This document shows, piece after piece, positions 1-8,374 of a stretch of DNA of 64,000 bases (position 1 is its first letter; every line of letters begins with the position of its first letter). The DNA lies in contig JAGXFR010000015.1 of the NCBI GenBank assembly GCA_024637155.1, positions 1 through 64,000 on the forward strand, written 5' to 3'. The DNA is from Burkholderiaceae bacterium (GTDB lineage Bacteria > Pseudomonadota > Gammaproteobacteria > Burkholderiales > Burkholderiaceae_E). A program made the translations under genes and the position numbers. The notes below the pieces were generated by a model. It saw only the letters and a list, made by a program, of their open reading frames with translations, was not told where the DNA came from and did not search any database.

Positions 1-31
1 CGTGGGGCATCAACAATTGGGGAGACGACTC

Positions 32-466
32 ATGTCAACAGAAGACGAAATCCGCAAGGCGTCAGGGCAGTTCTACGCCGGGTTGAACCGTATGGCCAAT
101 GGGGAAGTCGGCGCGCTTTCAGACATTTGGTCGCACGGCGCAGGCGTCACGACCATGCACCCGATTGGCGGTCGAGAACTCGGCTGGGACGCCGTGAAGG
201 GATCGTTTGACGGAGTAGCCAAAGTGTCCTCGGACGGGAAGATCGGACTGAAGGAGCAACTCATCCAGGTCGCCGGAGACATGGCCTATGAGTCGGGCAT
301 CGAACATGGCAAGTTCAAGATGGCCGGGCACCAAGTCATCCTGGAGCATCGGGTAACGAATATCTATCGAAGAGAAGCCGGCGCATGGAAAATTGTCCAT
401 CACCACGCGGACACTTCTGCGGCGATGCTGGAAATTCTCAGCCGCTTGCCCCCTCAGCCGAACTGA
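32..466 (+). CDS. SnoaL/DUF4440-like NTF2-fold protein
   Basis: A 144-residue single-domain protein of the nuclear transport factor 2 / SnoaL-like (DUF4440) fold. Seen: an N-terminal helix followed by a segment reading HPIGG and a C-terminal strand ending WKIVHHHAD, the usual closing strand of this fold. The ATG at 32 is chosen over the upstream in-frame GTG at 2 because GGGGAG lies 7 bases before it. Family members are small cyclases, isomerases or ligand-binding proteins; the substrate cannot be deduced. It starts a plus-strand run of small enzyme genes. The fold is fairly sure, the function unknown. Confidence 0.75.
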   Translation: MSTEDEIRKASGQFYAGLNRMANGEVGALSDIWSHGAGVTTMHPIGGRELGWDAVKGSFDGVAKVSSDGKIGLKEQLIQVAGDMAYESGIEHGKFKMAGHQVILEHRVTNIYRREAGAWKIVHHHADTSAAMLEILSRLPPQPN

Positions 467-571
467 GTCGTGGATAGGCGGAGGCAGGCGCTCTCGCTGG
501 CTGCCGAGCTCCTTGCTCATACATAGGCGGGGGGCGTGCAACGCTCCCGTGTTGGTCCATGGGAGGCTGAC

Positions 572-1375
572 ATGAAGATCGCCGCATCGAAAGAAGAGAT
601 CTTCGCTGCCCAGGCGTACGAAGATCTTCATGTTCCGGCGTTGTTCCGGCAATGGGCTCCGCGGCTCGTGAAGGCGGCGGAGATTCGCCCGGGTCAACGG
701 GTTTTGGATATCGCTTGTGGCACGGGCGTCCTGGCGCGGGAAGTCGCTCGGCAGTCGGGAGAAAACGGTTTCGTCGCTGGTCTTGATGCCACACCTGGCA
801 TGCTGGTCGTGGCCAAGCAGTTGGAGCCATCGATCGAGTGGCGGCACGGCACCGCAGAGTCGCTTCCGTACGAGAACGACTCGTTCGACGCGGTAGTCTG
901 CCAGTTCGGGCTGATGTTCTTTCAGGATCGTACGGCGGCCCTGCGCGAGATGTTGCGCGTCCTGATTCCCGGTGGCCGGATGGCGGTAGCCGTATGGGAG
1001 TCGCTCGAGAATTCCGAAGCCTATCCAATCGAAGTAGCATTGCTCGAACGCTTGGCGGGTCAACAGGCGGCAGATGCTTTGCGGGCGCCGTTCGTCTTGG
1101 GTGATCGGGCGCAATTGACTGCGCTTTTCCGAGAAGCGGGGGTGGCCGCAGTCGAAGTCGCGACGCATCATGGGACGGCGCGATTTCCCAGTATCAGGAC
1201 CATGGTGGAAGCTGATCTCCGCGGATGGCTTCCCGTAATGGGGGTTGCCCTCACCGAAGAGAAGATCCAGTCGATCCTTGAGGAAGCGGAGCAGGCACTC
1301 GGCCAGTACGTCACGGCAGAACAAACAGTGGAGTTTGACGCCCCGGCACACATCGTGACGGGAAGGAAGTCGTAG
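572..1375 (+). CDS. class I SAM-dependent methyltransferase
   Basis: A 267-residue methyltransferase of the UbiE/Methyltransf_11 type. Motif I is the glycine-rich VLDIACGTGVLAREVA around residues 44-59; the acidic end of strand 2 is GLDATPGM, and the post-motif segment DAVVCQFGLMFFQD follows. The ATG at 572 is preceded by GGGAGG at 561-566, so the 12 codons upstream in the longer frame are probably untranslated. It should transfer a methyl group from S-adenosylmethionine to a small molecule, but nothing nearby identifies the acceptor. It stands 16 bases before the next gene and may be cotranscribed with it. Confidence 0.85.
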   Translation: MKIAASKEEIFAAQAYEDLHVPALFRQWAPRLVKAAEIRPGQRVLDIACGTGVLAREVARQSGENGFVAGLDATPGMLVVAKQLEPSIEWRHGTAESLPYENDSFDAVVCQFGLMFFQDRTAALREMLRVLIPGGRMAVAVWESLENSEAYPIEVALLERLAGQQAADALRAPFVLGDRAQLTALFREAGVAAVEVATHHGTARFPSIRTMVEADLRGWLPVMGVALTEEKIQSILEEAEQALGQYVTAEQTVEFDAPAHIVTGRKS

Positions 1376-1391
1376 TGGCGGCAGGAGAGTC

Positions 1392-1868
1392 ATGACGCAG
1401 TCAGCGCTTGCAGCGATCTACAACTACCGGGCAGTCGACGAAATGATCGGCACCTCGGGCCAACCGTCCGTGGCGCAACTGGCGAGCATTGCTGCGGCCG
1501 GCTACCAGACGGTCATCAACCTTGCGTTGCACGACGACACGCGCGATTCGCCGCTTGACGAAGCCGACGCTGTGCGATCACTGGGCATGGCCTATGTTCA
1601 CGTTCCCGTTCGGTTCGCGGCGCCGACCGAGGCCGACCTTCTGGCGTTCTTCGCTGCGATGGAGGCACACCAGCAGGAGAAGCTCTGGATTCACTGCGCA
1701 GCCAATGTTCGAGTCTCCGCGTTTCTCGGGTTGTATCGCGCCATCAAGCAGGGCTGGGAACCTGAACGTGCTTTCGAACTCATGGCGGGGTTGTGGCAGC
1801 CCAACGAAGTATGGTCATCCTTCATTGTCACGATGCTTGAGCGTCGCCCTTGCGCACCGACCAACTGA
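1392..1868 (+). CDS. DUF442-type protein tyrosine phosphatase family protein
   Basis: A 158-residue protein of the DUF442 / beta-lactamase-hydrolase-like phosphatase family. The cysteine phosphatase P-loop is visible as HCAANVRVS at about residues 100-108 (HCx5R with Cys nucleophile and Arg), and the N-terminal GTSGQPS segment is typical of this group. In better-known relatives the domain is linked to sulfide or persulfide handling or acts as a stand-alone phosphatase; the substrate here is unknown. It lies between the methyltransferase and a small exported protein on the same strand. Confidence 0.75.
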   Translation: MTQSALAAIYNYRAVDEMIGTSGQPSVAQLASIAAAGYQTVINLALHDDTRDSPLDEADAVRSLGMAYVHVPVRFAAPTEADLLAFFAAMEAHQQEKLWIHCAANVRVSAFLGLYRAIKQGWEPERAFELMAGLWQPNEVWSSFIVTMLERRPCAPTN

Positions 1869-1878
1869 GGCTGCACCC

Positions 1879-2175
1879 ATGAATCGGAAACGCGTCGGTG
1901 TCGCCTTTCTTTCGTGCATCCTGTTCGCCGCCACGACCCACGCGGCGGACCGGTTCACCAGGATCGTGGAAGAGGCGGGCGAAGCAACGGTCACGGCGGG
2001 AGGCTTTGTCGTAAACCAGAAGCGCGTTGCCGTAATCGCCCACTTTGAAGGCCAGGGACTGAGCTACGACCCGCAACGCGGAAACCTGAAGTTCGCTGGT
2101 CCCGACGGTGAGTTTGTCGATGGACTCTCGCAGAACGACCAGCATCAGATTCGGATATGGCGAAAGCCGCAATGA
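1879..2175 (+). CDS. small exported protein of unknown function
   Basis: A 98-residue protein beginning with a clear Sec signal peptide (MNRKR, a hydrophobic core and a predicted cut after THA near residue 22). The mature part of about 75 residues is rich in short beta-like segments and has no cysteine or recognised motif. The start is the internal ATG at 1879, 10 bases after the upstream stop; the open frame itself extends further 5' through the phosphatase gene. It overlaps the following lipoprotein gene by ATGA, which suggests coupled translation. I do not recognise the family. Confidence 0.6.
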   Translation: MNRKRVGVAFLSCILFAATTHAADRFTRIVEEAGEATVTAGGFVVNQKRVAVIAHFEGQGLSYDPQRGNLKFAGPDGEFVDGLSQNDQHQIRIWRKPQ

Positions 2176-2879
2176 GCGGGCCATGCGCATCCCGCCGTTG
2201 CCGCCCACTTCGCTTAGGCGCGAGTCTGGCGGCACTCGTCTTGCTCACGCTGTCCGCCTGCGCTCCTCCGCAAGCGGTGCCCGCCGCGGATTCGGCCAAG
2301 GCGCCGGTTGTCATCCTGATCTCGGGCGACTCCGGCACCGCGCCATACGGCGCCTACGCCCGGGCGATCGAGCAACTCGGCTATCGGGCGATCCTGGTTG
2401 CGGGGCGCAGCATCTCGAGTTCGGAGCGCGACGCTGCCGAGAAACTTCGGGCGCTGATCGAAGCGTCGCAGCGCGATGCCCGCGCGGCGCCCGGCAAGGT
2501 GGTCGTCATCGGATTCTCCCTGGGTGGCGGTCTCGCGCTGGTGCATGCCGCGCCGCTGGCGGACACGGTGGCCGGGGTCGTCGCCTACTATCCGAGCATC
2601 AGCCGACTGCAGGATATTCGGGGGGTCGCCGCGCGTGTCGCGGTCCCCACCCTCGTGCTGGCTGGCGAGCAGGATCGGTATTTCAACTGCTGTCTGATTG
2701 AATCGATGCGCGCCTTCGACGCCGCGGCCCGCGCCGCAAAGGCTCCCGTGTGGTTGGTCTCCTACCCGAACGCCGATCATGGCTTCAACCTCGATTCCTC
2801 CCGCTTTCGAGCCGACGATTCCGCCGATGCGTGGGTACGAACCCGGAAGTTCCTCGCGAAGTATCACCCGCTCCCCTGA
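2172..2879 (+). CDS. alpha/beta hydrolase lipoprotein (dienelactone hydrolase-like)
   Basis: A 235-residue predicted lipoprotein with an alpha/beta-hydrolase domain. The N-terminus has a hydrophobic stretch ending in the lipobox LSAC (Cys about residue 30), so the enzyme should be anchored in the cell envelope. The nucleophile elbow is GFSLGG, the acid is probably the Asp in GEQDRYF, and the His is in NADHGF, giving a complete Ser-Asp-His triad in the order of dienelactone hydrolase-like proteins. ATG at 2172 overlaps the previous stop (ATGA); a second in-frame ATG at 2157 is possible. The substrate is unknown. Confidence 0.78.
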   Translation: MSGPCASRRCRPLRLGASLAALVLLTLSACAPPQAVPAADSAKAPVVILISGDSGTAPYGAYARAIEQLGYRAILVAGRSISSSERDAAEKLRALIEASQRDARAAPGKVVVIGFSLGGGLALVHAAPLADTVAGVVAYYPSISRLQDIRGVAARVAVPTLVLAGEQDRYFNCCLIESMRAFDAAARAAKAPVWLVSYPNADHGFNLDSSRFRADDSADAWVRTRKFLAKYHPLP

Positions 2880-2937
2880 CACCGGCAGGAGGCGCCGACG
2901 CATGCAAAGCCCGAAAAGCGCAGGAGGAGAAGAGGTG

Positions 2938-3420
2938 ATGAACGAGCAGATGCAGCCGGTGGGTTTCGTTGCAGCGACGCGTCCCCACCCGCAGGACGAC
3001 TTCTGGGGCGGAGAGGAGGCCTGCCTCTCTCTCACCGCGGCGTTTACGGCGGAAGCGCTGCAGGGCCTCTGCGAGTTCTCGCACGTCGAAGTGCTGTTTC
3101 TGTTCCACGAAGTCGCGTTGTCCAGGATCGCCAGCGGCGCGCGTCACCCGCGAAACAACCCGGCATGGCCGGCCGTCGGCATCTTCGCGCAGCGCGGAAA
3201 GAACCGTCCCAATCGCATCGGCAGCACCATCTGCCGATTGCTTCGAATAGAGGGAACGCGGCTCTTCGTTGCCGAACTCGACGCGATCGACGGCACGCCG
3301 GTGCTCGACATCAAGCCGGTCATGGCCGAGTTCCTGCCACGCGAGGAGGTTCGCCAACCGCCCTGGTCGCGTGAACTGATGCGCGAGTACTGGTTGACCA
3401 AAGGCCAGCCGCCCGCGTAG
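2938..3420 (+). CDS. trmO: TsaA/TrmO-like SAM-dependent methyltransferase
   Basis: A 160-residue protein of the TsaA/TrmO family. In E. coli TrmO methylates N6 of t6A at position 37 of tRNA-Thr using S-adenosylmethionine. The family signature is clear: RHPRNNP, then GIFAQRGKNRPNRIGST, then DAIDGTPVLDIKP. This copy has the TsaA beta-barrel only and lacks the C-terminal extension of E. coli TrmO (about 235 residues). The start at 2938 has GGAGGAG 8-16 bases upstream; an in-frame ATG at 2902 with AGGAGG at 2887-2892 is a real alternative that would add 12 residues. Confidence 0.75.
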   Translation: MNEQMQPVGFVAATRPHPQDDFWGGEEACLSLTAAFTAEALQGLCEFSHVEVLFLFHEVALSRIASGARHPRNNPAWPAVGIFAQRGKNRPNRIGSTICRLLRIEGTRLFVAELDAIDGTPVLDIKPVMAEFLPREEVRQPPWSRELMREYWLTKGQPPA

Positions 3421-3451
3421 CGCGACAATTCCCGGGCAAAGGAGCAAGCCG

Positions 3452-4054
3452 ATGAAAGTGCGACGCGTCACGACCGGTCACAACGCGCAGGGAAAGGCGG
3501 TTTTCGTCAGCGACAGCGAAGTCGACGCGGCGACCGTCGCGCTGATCCCCGGGGCCGAGTTCCACCGACTGTGGGGCGCCGACCGTGCGCCCGAGTTCCC
3601 GGACGACGGGTCCCAGCCCGCCGGTGCGGGGTATTTCCCGCCGCTGGGCGGCTATCGCTTCATGATGTTCAGCGTGCCGCCGCAGACCACGCCGCATCCG
3701 GAAGGCGGCGATCGGCAGGCCATGGGCCGTGAAATCAAGGCCACGTTGCCGGGTCTCGCCGAACACATGGAGCGCAACAACCCCGGAATGCACACGACCG
3801 ACACGGTGGATTTCGAGTACATCATCTCCGGCGAGGTGTGGCTCGAACTCGACGACGGCGCCTCGATGCATCTGCGCGCCGGTGACACGGTCGTGCAGAA
3901 CGGCACACGGCACGCATGGCGCAACAAGGGCGCGGAGCCATGCCGCATCGTGGTGTTCATGCTCGGCGTGCCGCGCCATCCGCCGGGCCTCGAAGTCGCG
4001 AGCAGGATCGGGTCTGCCGCACTCGGCACTTCGGGAACGGATTTGGGCACCTGA
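3452..4054 (+). CDS. cupin-domain protein
   Basis: A 200-residue protein with one C-terminal cupin_2 barrel. The cupin motifs are recognisable around residues 115-160: HTTDTVDFEYIISGEVWLEL, then GDTVVQNGTRHAWRNKG. The N-terminal half (PPLGGYRFMMFSVPP) matches a group of cupins annotated only as such. AAGGAG precedes the ATG. Such proteins may be small dioxygenases, isomerases or sensors; metal ligands in motif 1 are partly degenerate (HTT rather than HxH), so catalysis is uncertain. It follows the TrmO-like gene by 31 bases. Confidence 0.75.
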   Translation: MKVRRVTTGHNAQGKAVFVSDSEVDAATVALIPGAEFHRLWGADRAPEFPDDGSQPAGAGYFPPLGGYRFMMFSVPPQTTPHPEGGDRQAMGREIKATLPGLAEHMERNNPGMHTTDTVDFEYIISGEVWLELDDGASMHLRAGDTVVQNGTRHAWRNKGAEPCRIVVFMLGVPRHPPGLEVASRIGSAALGTSGTDLGT

Positions 4055-4162
4055 CCCTTCGCTCAACTGGACTTTGCGCCGCGCGCACGCGCGTCCGGTT
4101 AACTTGATCGAGGGCTTCGTTCGGCTTGCGAGCAGTTGACCCTGGGTCAAGGAGACACGATC

Positions 4163-4675
4163 ATGACCGCAGACGATTTGCGCTCGGTGCAGGCTCCGCT
4201 GAAGGAGCGCTACCGGGAAACCCCGAATGCGGCGTTGATCACCTTGCATGCGCAAGGTCGCGTCGGCGAGGGTGTGAGCTGCCGGGTCGAAACGGGCAAG
4301 GTGCTGGTCCTTGCCGGGTTGCATCCGGCCACCGGCGGGACCGGGCAGGCCGCGTGTTCCGGGGACATGCTGCTTGAAGCCCTGGTGGCATGCGCCGGAG
4401 CGACGCTGAGCGCGGTTGCCACGGCGCTCGGCATCGAGTTGCGAGATGCCTCGCTGCGCGCCGAAGGCGACCTGGACTTCCGCGATACGCTGGGCGTGTC
4501 CAAGGAGGTTCCCGTCGGCTTCCAGGACATACGGCTGCAGTTCACGCTCGACACCGACGCGTCGGACGAACAGCTCGCGACACTCCTGCGCCTGACCGAA
4601 CGCTACTGCGTTGTGTATCAGACCCTGGCGCACCCCCCGGCGCTGACGGTCAACCGCGCCCCGTCCACCTACTGA
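4163..4675 (+). CDS. OsmC family protein
   Basis: A 170-residue OsmC/Ohr-fold protein. Two conserved cysteines are present in the expected contexts, one in VACAGATL near the middle and one in RYCVVYQTL near the C-terminus, the arrangement of thiol peroxidases of this superfamily. The family reduces organic hydroperoxides in the cytoplasm, but many members of this branch (YhfA-like) have no assigned substrate. The ATG at 4163 is chosen because AAGGAGA sits 7 bases upstream; the open frame begins 27 bases earlier. Confidence 0.82.
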   Translation: MTADDLRSVQAPLKERYRETPNAALITLHAQGRVGEGVSCRVETGKVLVLAGLHPATGGTGQAACSGDMLLEALVACAGATLSAVATALGIELRDASLRAEGDLDFRDTLGVSKEVPVGFQDIRLQFTLDTDASDEQLATLLRLTERYCVVYQTLAHPPALTVNRAPSTY

Positions 4676-4686
4676 GGGCCCAGGCC

Positions 4687-5058
4687 ATGACAAACAATCC
4701 CGTCGGTTGGTTCGAGATCTACGTGCAGGACATGAAGCGAGCCAGGAAATTCTATGAAGCGGTGTTTCTCGTCAGGCTGGAGGAGCTCAAGAGCCCCGGC
4801 CCCGAGATGTGGGCGTTCCCGATGCTGATGGATCGAATGGGCGCCAGCGGTGCGCTGGTCAGCATGCCGGGCTTTCCTTCGGGAGGAAACAGCACGCTCG
4901 TCTACTTCAGTTGTGTTGACTGCGCGACGGAAGCGGTGCGGGTGAAGTCTGCCGGTGGCCGCATCGAGCGGGAGAAGACGTCGATCGGCGAGTACGGTTT
5001 CATCGTGCTGGCCATCGACACGGAAGGCAACATGATCGGATTGCACTCGCGGCAATGA
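4687..5058 (+). CDS. VOC family protein (glyoxalase-like)
   Basis: A 123-residue vicinal-oxygen-chelate protein made of two beta-alpha-beta-beta-beta modules. The opening GWFEIYVQDMKRARKFYEAVF and the closing DTEGNMIGLHS are typical of small stand-alone VOC proteins, first of three in the next 5 kb. The ATG at 4687 is 11 bases after the OsmC stop, so the pair is likely cotranscribed. Substrate and metal use are not predictable; several of these paralogues are antibiotic-binding or simply uncharacterised. Confidence 0.8.
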   Translation: MTNNPVGWFEIYVQDMKRARKFYEAVFLVRLEELKSPGPEMWAFPMLMDRMGASGALVSMPGFPSGGNSTLVYFSCVDCATEAVRVKSAGGRIEREKTSIGEYGFIVLAIDTEGNMIGLHSRQ

Positions 5059-5128
5059 GCGTCGCGGTCGGAGCATTCGCGCGATCGGGCAATCCCCTCG
5101 GGCTTGGTTTCTCACCGGTGTGGCAGTC

Positions 5129-5968
5129 ATGAACCAGATCGAACGCGGCACCCGATTCAGGCAACTTCATGCCACCGATGCGATCTTTCTGATGCCCAAC
5201 GCATGGGATGCGGGCAGCGCGATGATGCTCGCCTCGCTTGGATTTTCCGCGATCGCAAGCACCAGCGCAGGCATCTGTTTTTCGCTCGGATACCCGGACG
5301 AGGAAGCCGCGGTCGACCGCGACACGATGCTCGATCGCGTCCAGTCGATCGCCGCGGCGGTCCCGCTGCCGGTGAGCGCAGACCTGCAGGCGGGCTACGG
5401 CTCGAGCCCGGACGAAGTCGGGGCCACCATCCGCCGTGCCATCCTTGCCGGCGCGGTGGGCGCGAACATCGAAGACGCCAGCGGCGATCCCGCGCAGCCC
5501 TTGTTCCCGATTCAAGACGCGACCGCGCGCATTCAGGCGGCGCGGCAAGCGGCCGACGCCTCCGGCTTGCCTTTCGTGCTGACGGCACGCGCCGACGCGT
5601 ACCTGCTGCGCGTGAGCGACCCGTTCGCCGAGGCGGTCGCGCGGTGCAACGCGTACCGTGCGGCCGGTGCGGACTGTCTCTTCGTGCCTGGGGCCGCGGA
5701 CCCGAAAAGCATTGCGGCACTGGTCCGTGCAATCGACGGTCCGATGACGGTGGTCATGGGACTGAGCGGCTCGGCGTTGACCGTAGCGCAACTTGGATCG
5801 CTGGGCGTTCGGCGGGTCTCGATCGGGGGCAGCCTGGCGCGCGCGGCCCTGAGCCTGATTCGCGCGGCCGCGACCGAAATGGCCGAGCTCGGGACTTTCT
5901 CGTACGCCGACCATCAGGTTGCACACGCCGAGTTGTGCCGGTTCTTCGCCGCGCAGCGAGGGTTGTGA
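5129..5968 (+). CDS. isocitrate lyase/PEP mutase superfamily protein
   Basis: A 279-residue TIM-barrel protein of the isocitrate lyase / phosphoenolpyruvate mutase superfamily. Recognisable segments are LMPNAWDAGSA near the N-terminus, SADLQAGYG, GANIEDAS (Mg-binding acid residues) and FVLTARADAYL. The KKCGH-type catalytic loop of true isocitrate lyases is absent, which fits the common but uncharacterised carboxyvinyl-carboxyphosphonate/oxaloacetate-decarboxylase-like branch. Start ATG 5129 is preferred over GTG 5120. Likely C-C or P-C bond lyase on an alpha-keto acid; substrate unknown. Confidence 0.8.
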   Translation: MNQIERGTRFRQLHATDAIFLMPNAWDAGSAMMLASLGFSAIASTSAGICFSLGYPDEEAAVDRDTMLDRVQSIAAAVPLPVSADLQAGYGSSPDEVGATIRRAILAGAVGANIEDASGDPAQPLFPIQDATARIQAARQAADASGLPFVLTARADAYLLRVSDPFAEAVARCNAYRAAGADCLFVPGAADPKSIAALVRAIDGPMTVVMGLSGSALTVAQLGSLGVRRVSIGGSLARAALSLIRAAATEMAELGTFSYADHQVAHAELCRFFAAQRGL

Positions 5969-5993
5969 AACAGGGCCGCCGGGGAGCCGCGAC

Positions 5994-6491
5994 ATGTCAC
6001 GAGAGCTGTGGGAATTGCTGAGCTACGTGGTGACCGTGATCGGTCTGCCGCTGGCGATTGCGGTGTTCCTGTTCGAGCAGCGCAAGGAGCGCGAAAACGA
6101 AGAAGACGAGGTTTACCAGCAGCTTTCGGACAACTATCAGGATTTCCTCAAGGTGGCGCTCGCCAATCCGGATCTCCGGCTGTTCTCGGTCGCAGGGATG
6201 TCGCCACTGGACGACGAACAGGGGGAACGGCAACTGATCATCTTCAGCATGCTCATTTCATTGTTCGAACGCGCGTATGTATTGCTCTACGAGGACACGA
6301 TGTCGTCCAAGCAGTCGCGGCGCTGGAACTCCTGGGAGGACTACATCCAGGAGTGGTGTCGCAAGCCCCATTTCCGATCGCTCCTGCCCGTCTTGCTGCG
6401 CGGCGAGGACCCGGGCTTTGTGCGCTACGTCGAGCAATTCCTCGCGTCCGAGCCTGACGCCGCCGGCACGCCCGGCGCGCAGTCCCTCTGA
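5994..6491 (+). CDS. single-span membrane protein of unknown function (DUF4760-like)
   Basis: A 165-residue protein with one N-terminal membrane helix (about residues 8-27, YVVTVIGLPLAIAVFLFEQ) followed by a charged cytoplasmic region. The helix-rich remainder contains LFERAYVLLYED and RWNSWEDYIQEW, which recall the DUF4760-type membrane proteins; the family call is tentative. GGGGAG lies 7 bases before the ATG. No enzymatic motif is visible. Confidence 0.65.
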   Translation: MSRELWELLSYVVTVIGLPLAIAVFLFEQRKERENEEDEVYQQLSDNYQDFLKVALANPDLRLFSVAGMSPLDDEQGERQLIIFSMLISLFERAYVLLYEDTMSSKQSRRWNSWEDYIQEWCRKPHFRSLLPVLLRGEDPGFVRYVEQFLASEPDAAGTPGAQSL

Positions 6492-6524
6492 TGCTGCCGG
6501 GGGAAATCACGCCAGGGCATCGCC

Positions 6525-6983
6525 ATGACGATTGACCGCATCTACATCAGTCACGAGCAAGGCGGCGTGCAGTTCGAGCTCGAGTCCGTCATGGTCGTTG
6601 CCGGCGCCGGGATCGAAGACGATCGCTACTTCGGCCACCGTGACGAACCGGGGCAGAACATCACGCTGATTGAGGCCGAGGAGATCGAGGCGTTTCTCAG
6701 CAAGTACGACCGCCCCCACGACCTCTCCATCAGCAAGCGCAACCTGGTCACCCGCGGCGTTCGCCTGAACTCCCTGGTCGGCAAGGAGTTCAGCGTCGGG
6801 GACGTGAGGTTGCGCGGCGTCGAACTGTGCGAGCCGTGCTTCGTGCTGGGGCGCGCGCTGCGTTCCCCCGAGCTCGACTCCGCGACCATCGTCCGGCGCT
6901 TCCTGCACCGGGCCGGGCTGCGCGCCGACGTACTCTCGGACGGCGTCATCGCGCGTGGTGCGCCGCTTCACGGCGTCGGTTGA
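6525..6983 (+). CDS. MOSC domain protein
   Basis: A 152-residue stand-alone MOSC (molybdenum-cofactor sulfurase C-terminal) domain. The core is visible as DDRYFGHRDEPGQNITLIEAEEIEAF, then RNLVTRGVRLNSLVGKEFSVG and the conserved Cys in GVELCEPC. MOSC proteins bind or carry sulfur and are linked to N-hydroxylated-substrate reduction and molybdenum-enzyme maturation. No partner reductase is adjacent. Its 3' end overlaps the next gene by 29 bases. Confidence 0.82.
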   Translation: MTIDRIYISHEQGGVQFELESVMVVAGAGIEDDRYFGHRDEPGQNITLIEAEEIEAFLSKYDRPHDLSISKRNLVTRGVRLNSLVGKEFSVGDVRLRGVELCEPCFVLGRALRSPELDSATIVRRFLHRAGLRADVLSDGVIARGAPLHGVG

Positions 6984-7644
6984 GCCCTTGCGCGCAGCGG
7001 CACTCTTTTTGTTCCTGGCCATCCTCGCCATGGGCGGATGTGCCGCGCCGCCCATACCGGCGTACCTCTCCGCTGCCCGGGGCTGTGCCGTCGTGGTCGG
7101 CAGCAGTGTCGGCAGCCGCTTCGACAATCCGACCGCCGATGGATTCTGGCAAGAGGCCAACCGGCAGATCGCGGGCTACCTCTATGACGCTCTGGTGACG
7201 GAGCACTACAAGGTCACCCGGCTCACCATTGCGCAGGAGGAGAGCCGGAACATCGAGCGGCTCGTGGCCGCTGCGCTGGTTCGCGGAGAGTGCAACCGGG
7301 CACTGCAGATTTCACACACCGTCGGCGAGTTTCAGCGCGCGTACCGGTATCCGCGCACGACCGAATCCTTCGACTCGTTCCGTACCGGGACCTTTGCCGC
7401 GTCGGTCTATGCCGACCTCAAGCGCAGTGGCGCGTTGGAAGCGCTCCGGCGCAAGGTGCCCGATCTCGGCAACGTGCGCGATCCGCAATCGTTTGCGGCG
7501 CTGATGCGTGGGAAGGGGAATGCGGTGAGCTTGCGCCCGATGGAGGTGCCGCGCGGACGCGTCGTCGAAGTGCTGGTTGCCGAGCGCGGTTTGTCGCCGC
7601 TCTTTGTCACGTCGGAACTGTGTGGCAATTCGGTCGTGCGGTAA
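6955..7644 (+). CDS. predicted lipoprotein of unknown function
   Basis: A 229-residue protein with an N-terminal hydrophobic segment ending ILAMGGC, a probable lipobox (Cys about residue 29). The mature region has no recognised domain. Two further cysteines (GECN, SELCGN) could pair after export. The start is uncertain: GTG at 6955 or 6958 overlaps the MOSC gene, and a TTG at 6988 is also possible; no strong ribosome-binding site decides. It is followed by the only long gene-free stretch of the window. Confidence 0.6.
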   Translation: MVRRFTASVEPLRAAALFLFLAILAMGGCAAPPIPAYLSAARGCAVVVGSSVGSRFDNPTADGFWQEANRQIAGYLYDALVTEHYKVTRLTIAQEESRNIERLVAAALVRGECNRALQISHTVGEFQRAYRYPRTTESFDSFRTGTFAASVYADLKRSGALEALRRKVPDLGNVRDPQSFAALMRGKGNAVSLRPMEVPRGRVVEVLVAERGLSPLFVTSELCGNSVVR

Positions 7645-8043
7645 GCTGGACTGCCCGGCGGGCCGATAACCACAGCCCGTGAGGGGGCGCTCGCGCAACG
7701 CGCCAGAGGGCGGCGAAGAGGGCGTGGCCGCCCCATGGACGGGGCTGGGGCAAGCGAGTACTGTCTTCTCACGGGCCGCGCGACGTGGCCGACAATGGAC
7801 GCTGAATTTCGAGCGTCAGGTCACGCCCATTCGCGAAGAACGGTCTTCGCCCCCATTGATTTCAGGAAGCTCGGTCCGCGGGCCCCGCCCCACTCCGTGT
7901 GAAAACACGACTCGCCGAAGCAGGATCGGTGCAGGGCATGGGTATCGGCTTGATCGACGCATGCCGCGTCCCCTGCGCGAGTTGTCGCGGTTGAGGTGTT
8001 GAGCGCCGCCGCGTCCGGGAAAGTCCGTTTGAGGAGAATCATC
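7645..8043. other. intergenic region without a supported gene
   Basis: About 400 bases with no convincing coding region. Both strands contain open frames, but these are Arg/Pro/Ser-rich, lack ribosome-binding sites and match nothing I know. A GGCGGC/GCCGCC stem separated by about 15 bases near 7710-7738 could terminate the lipoprotein transcript, though it has no T run. The only clear signal is AGGAG at 8032-8036 serving the next gene. Confidence 0.5.
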
Positions 8044-8355
8044 ATGACGCTGGCACGCTGGAGCATTGACGCGAAGTTCGGATACAAGCAGAACGTGATC
8101 GACCTGATGCAGCGCTGGCTCAAGGAGATCGCTCCGCAGATCGGGTTTGGCGCCGACAAGAGCCGGCTGCTGACCGGGTCAGTTGGAGCGCTCGAGGCAA
8201 CGTTCCAATCGGAACATCTGGTCAAGGATCTCGGCGAACTGAACGAGGCGTGGGACAAGCTGGCCAAGATCGCCGCGCACCAGAAATGGGGCAAGGACCT
8301 GGAGCCGCACGTGGTTTCGGGAACGAGCCGCTGGGAAATTTTCCGCGTACTCTAG
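8044..8355 (+). CDS. small protein of unknown function
   Basis: A 103-residue protein beginning MTLARWSIDAKFGYKQNVIDL; AGGAG lies 7 bases upstream of the ATG. It shows one beta strand, an amphipathic helix, and ends SGTSRWEIFRVL, which resembles small ferredoxin-like alpha/beta-barrel proteins but I cannot name the family. No signal peptide, cysteine or metal motif. The good ribosome-binding site and balanced composition make it a real gene. Confidence 0.65.
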   Translation: MTLARWSIDAKFGYKQNVIDLMQRWLKEIAPQIGFGADKSRLLTGSVGALEATFQSEHLVKDLGELNEAWDKLAKIAAHQKWGKDLEPHVVSGTSRWEIFRVL

Positions 8356-8374
8356 GCTCGAATCTTTCCGATTC

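Noticed and set aside
7679-8002. 107-codon frame in the long gap after the lipoprotein gene
   Set aside because: No ribosome-binding site, Arg/Ser/Pro-rich and no similarity that I can see; reported as an empty region instead.
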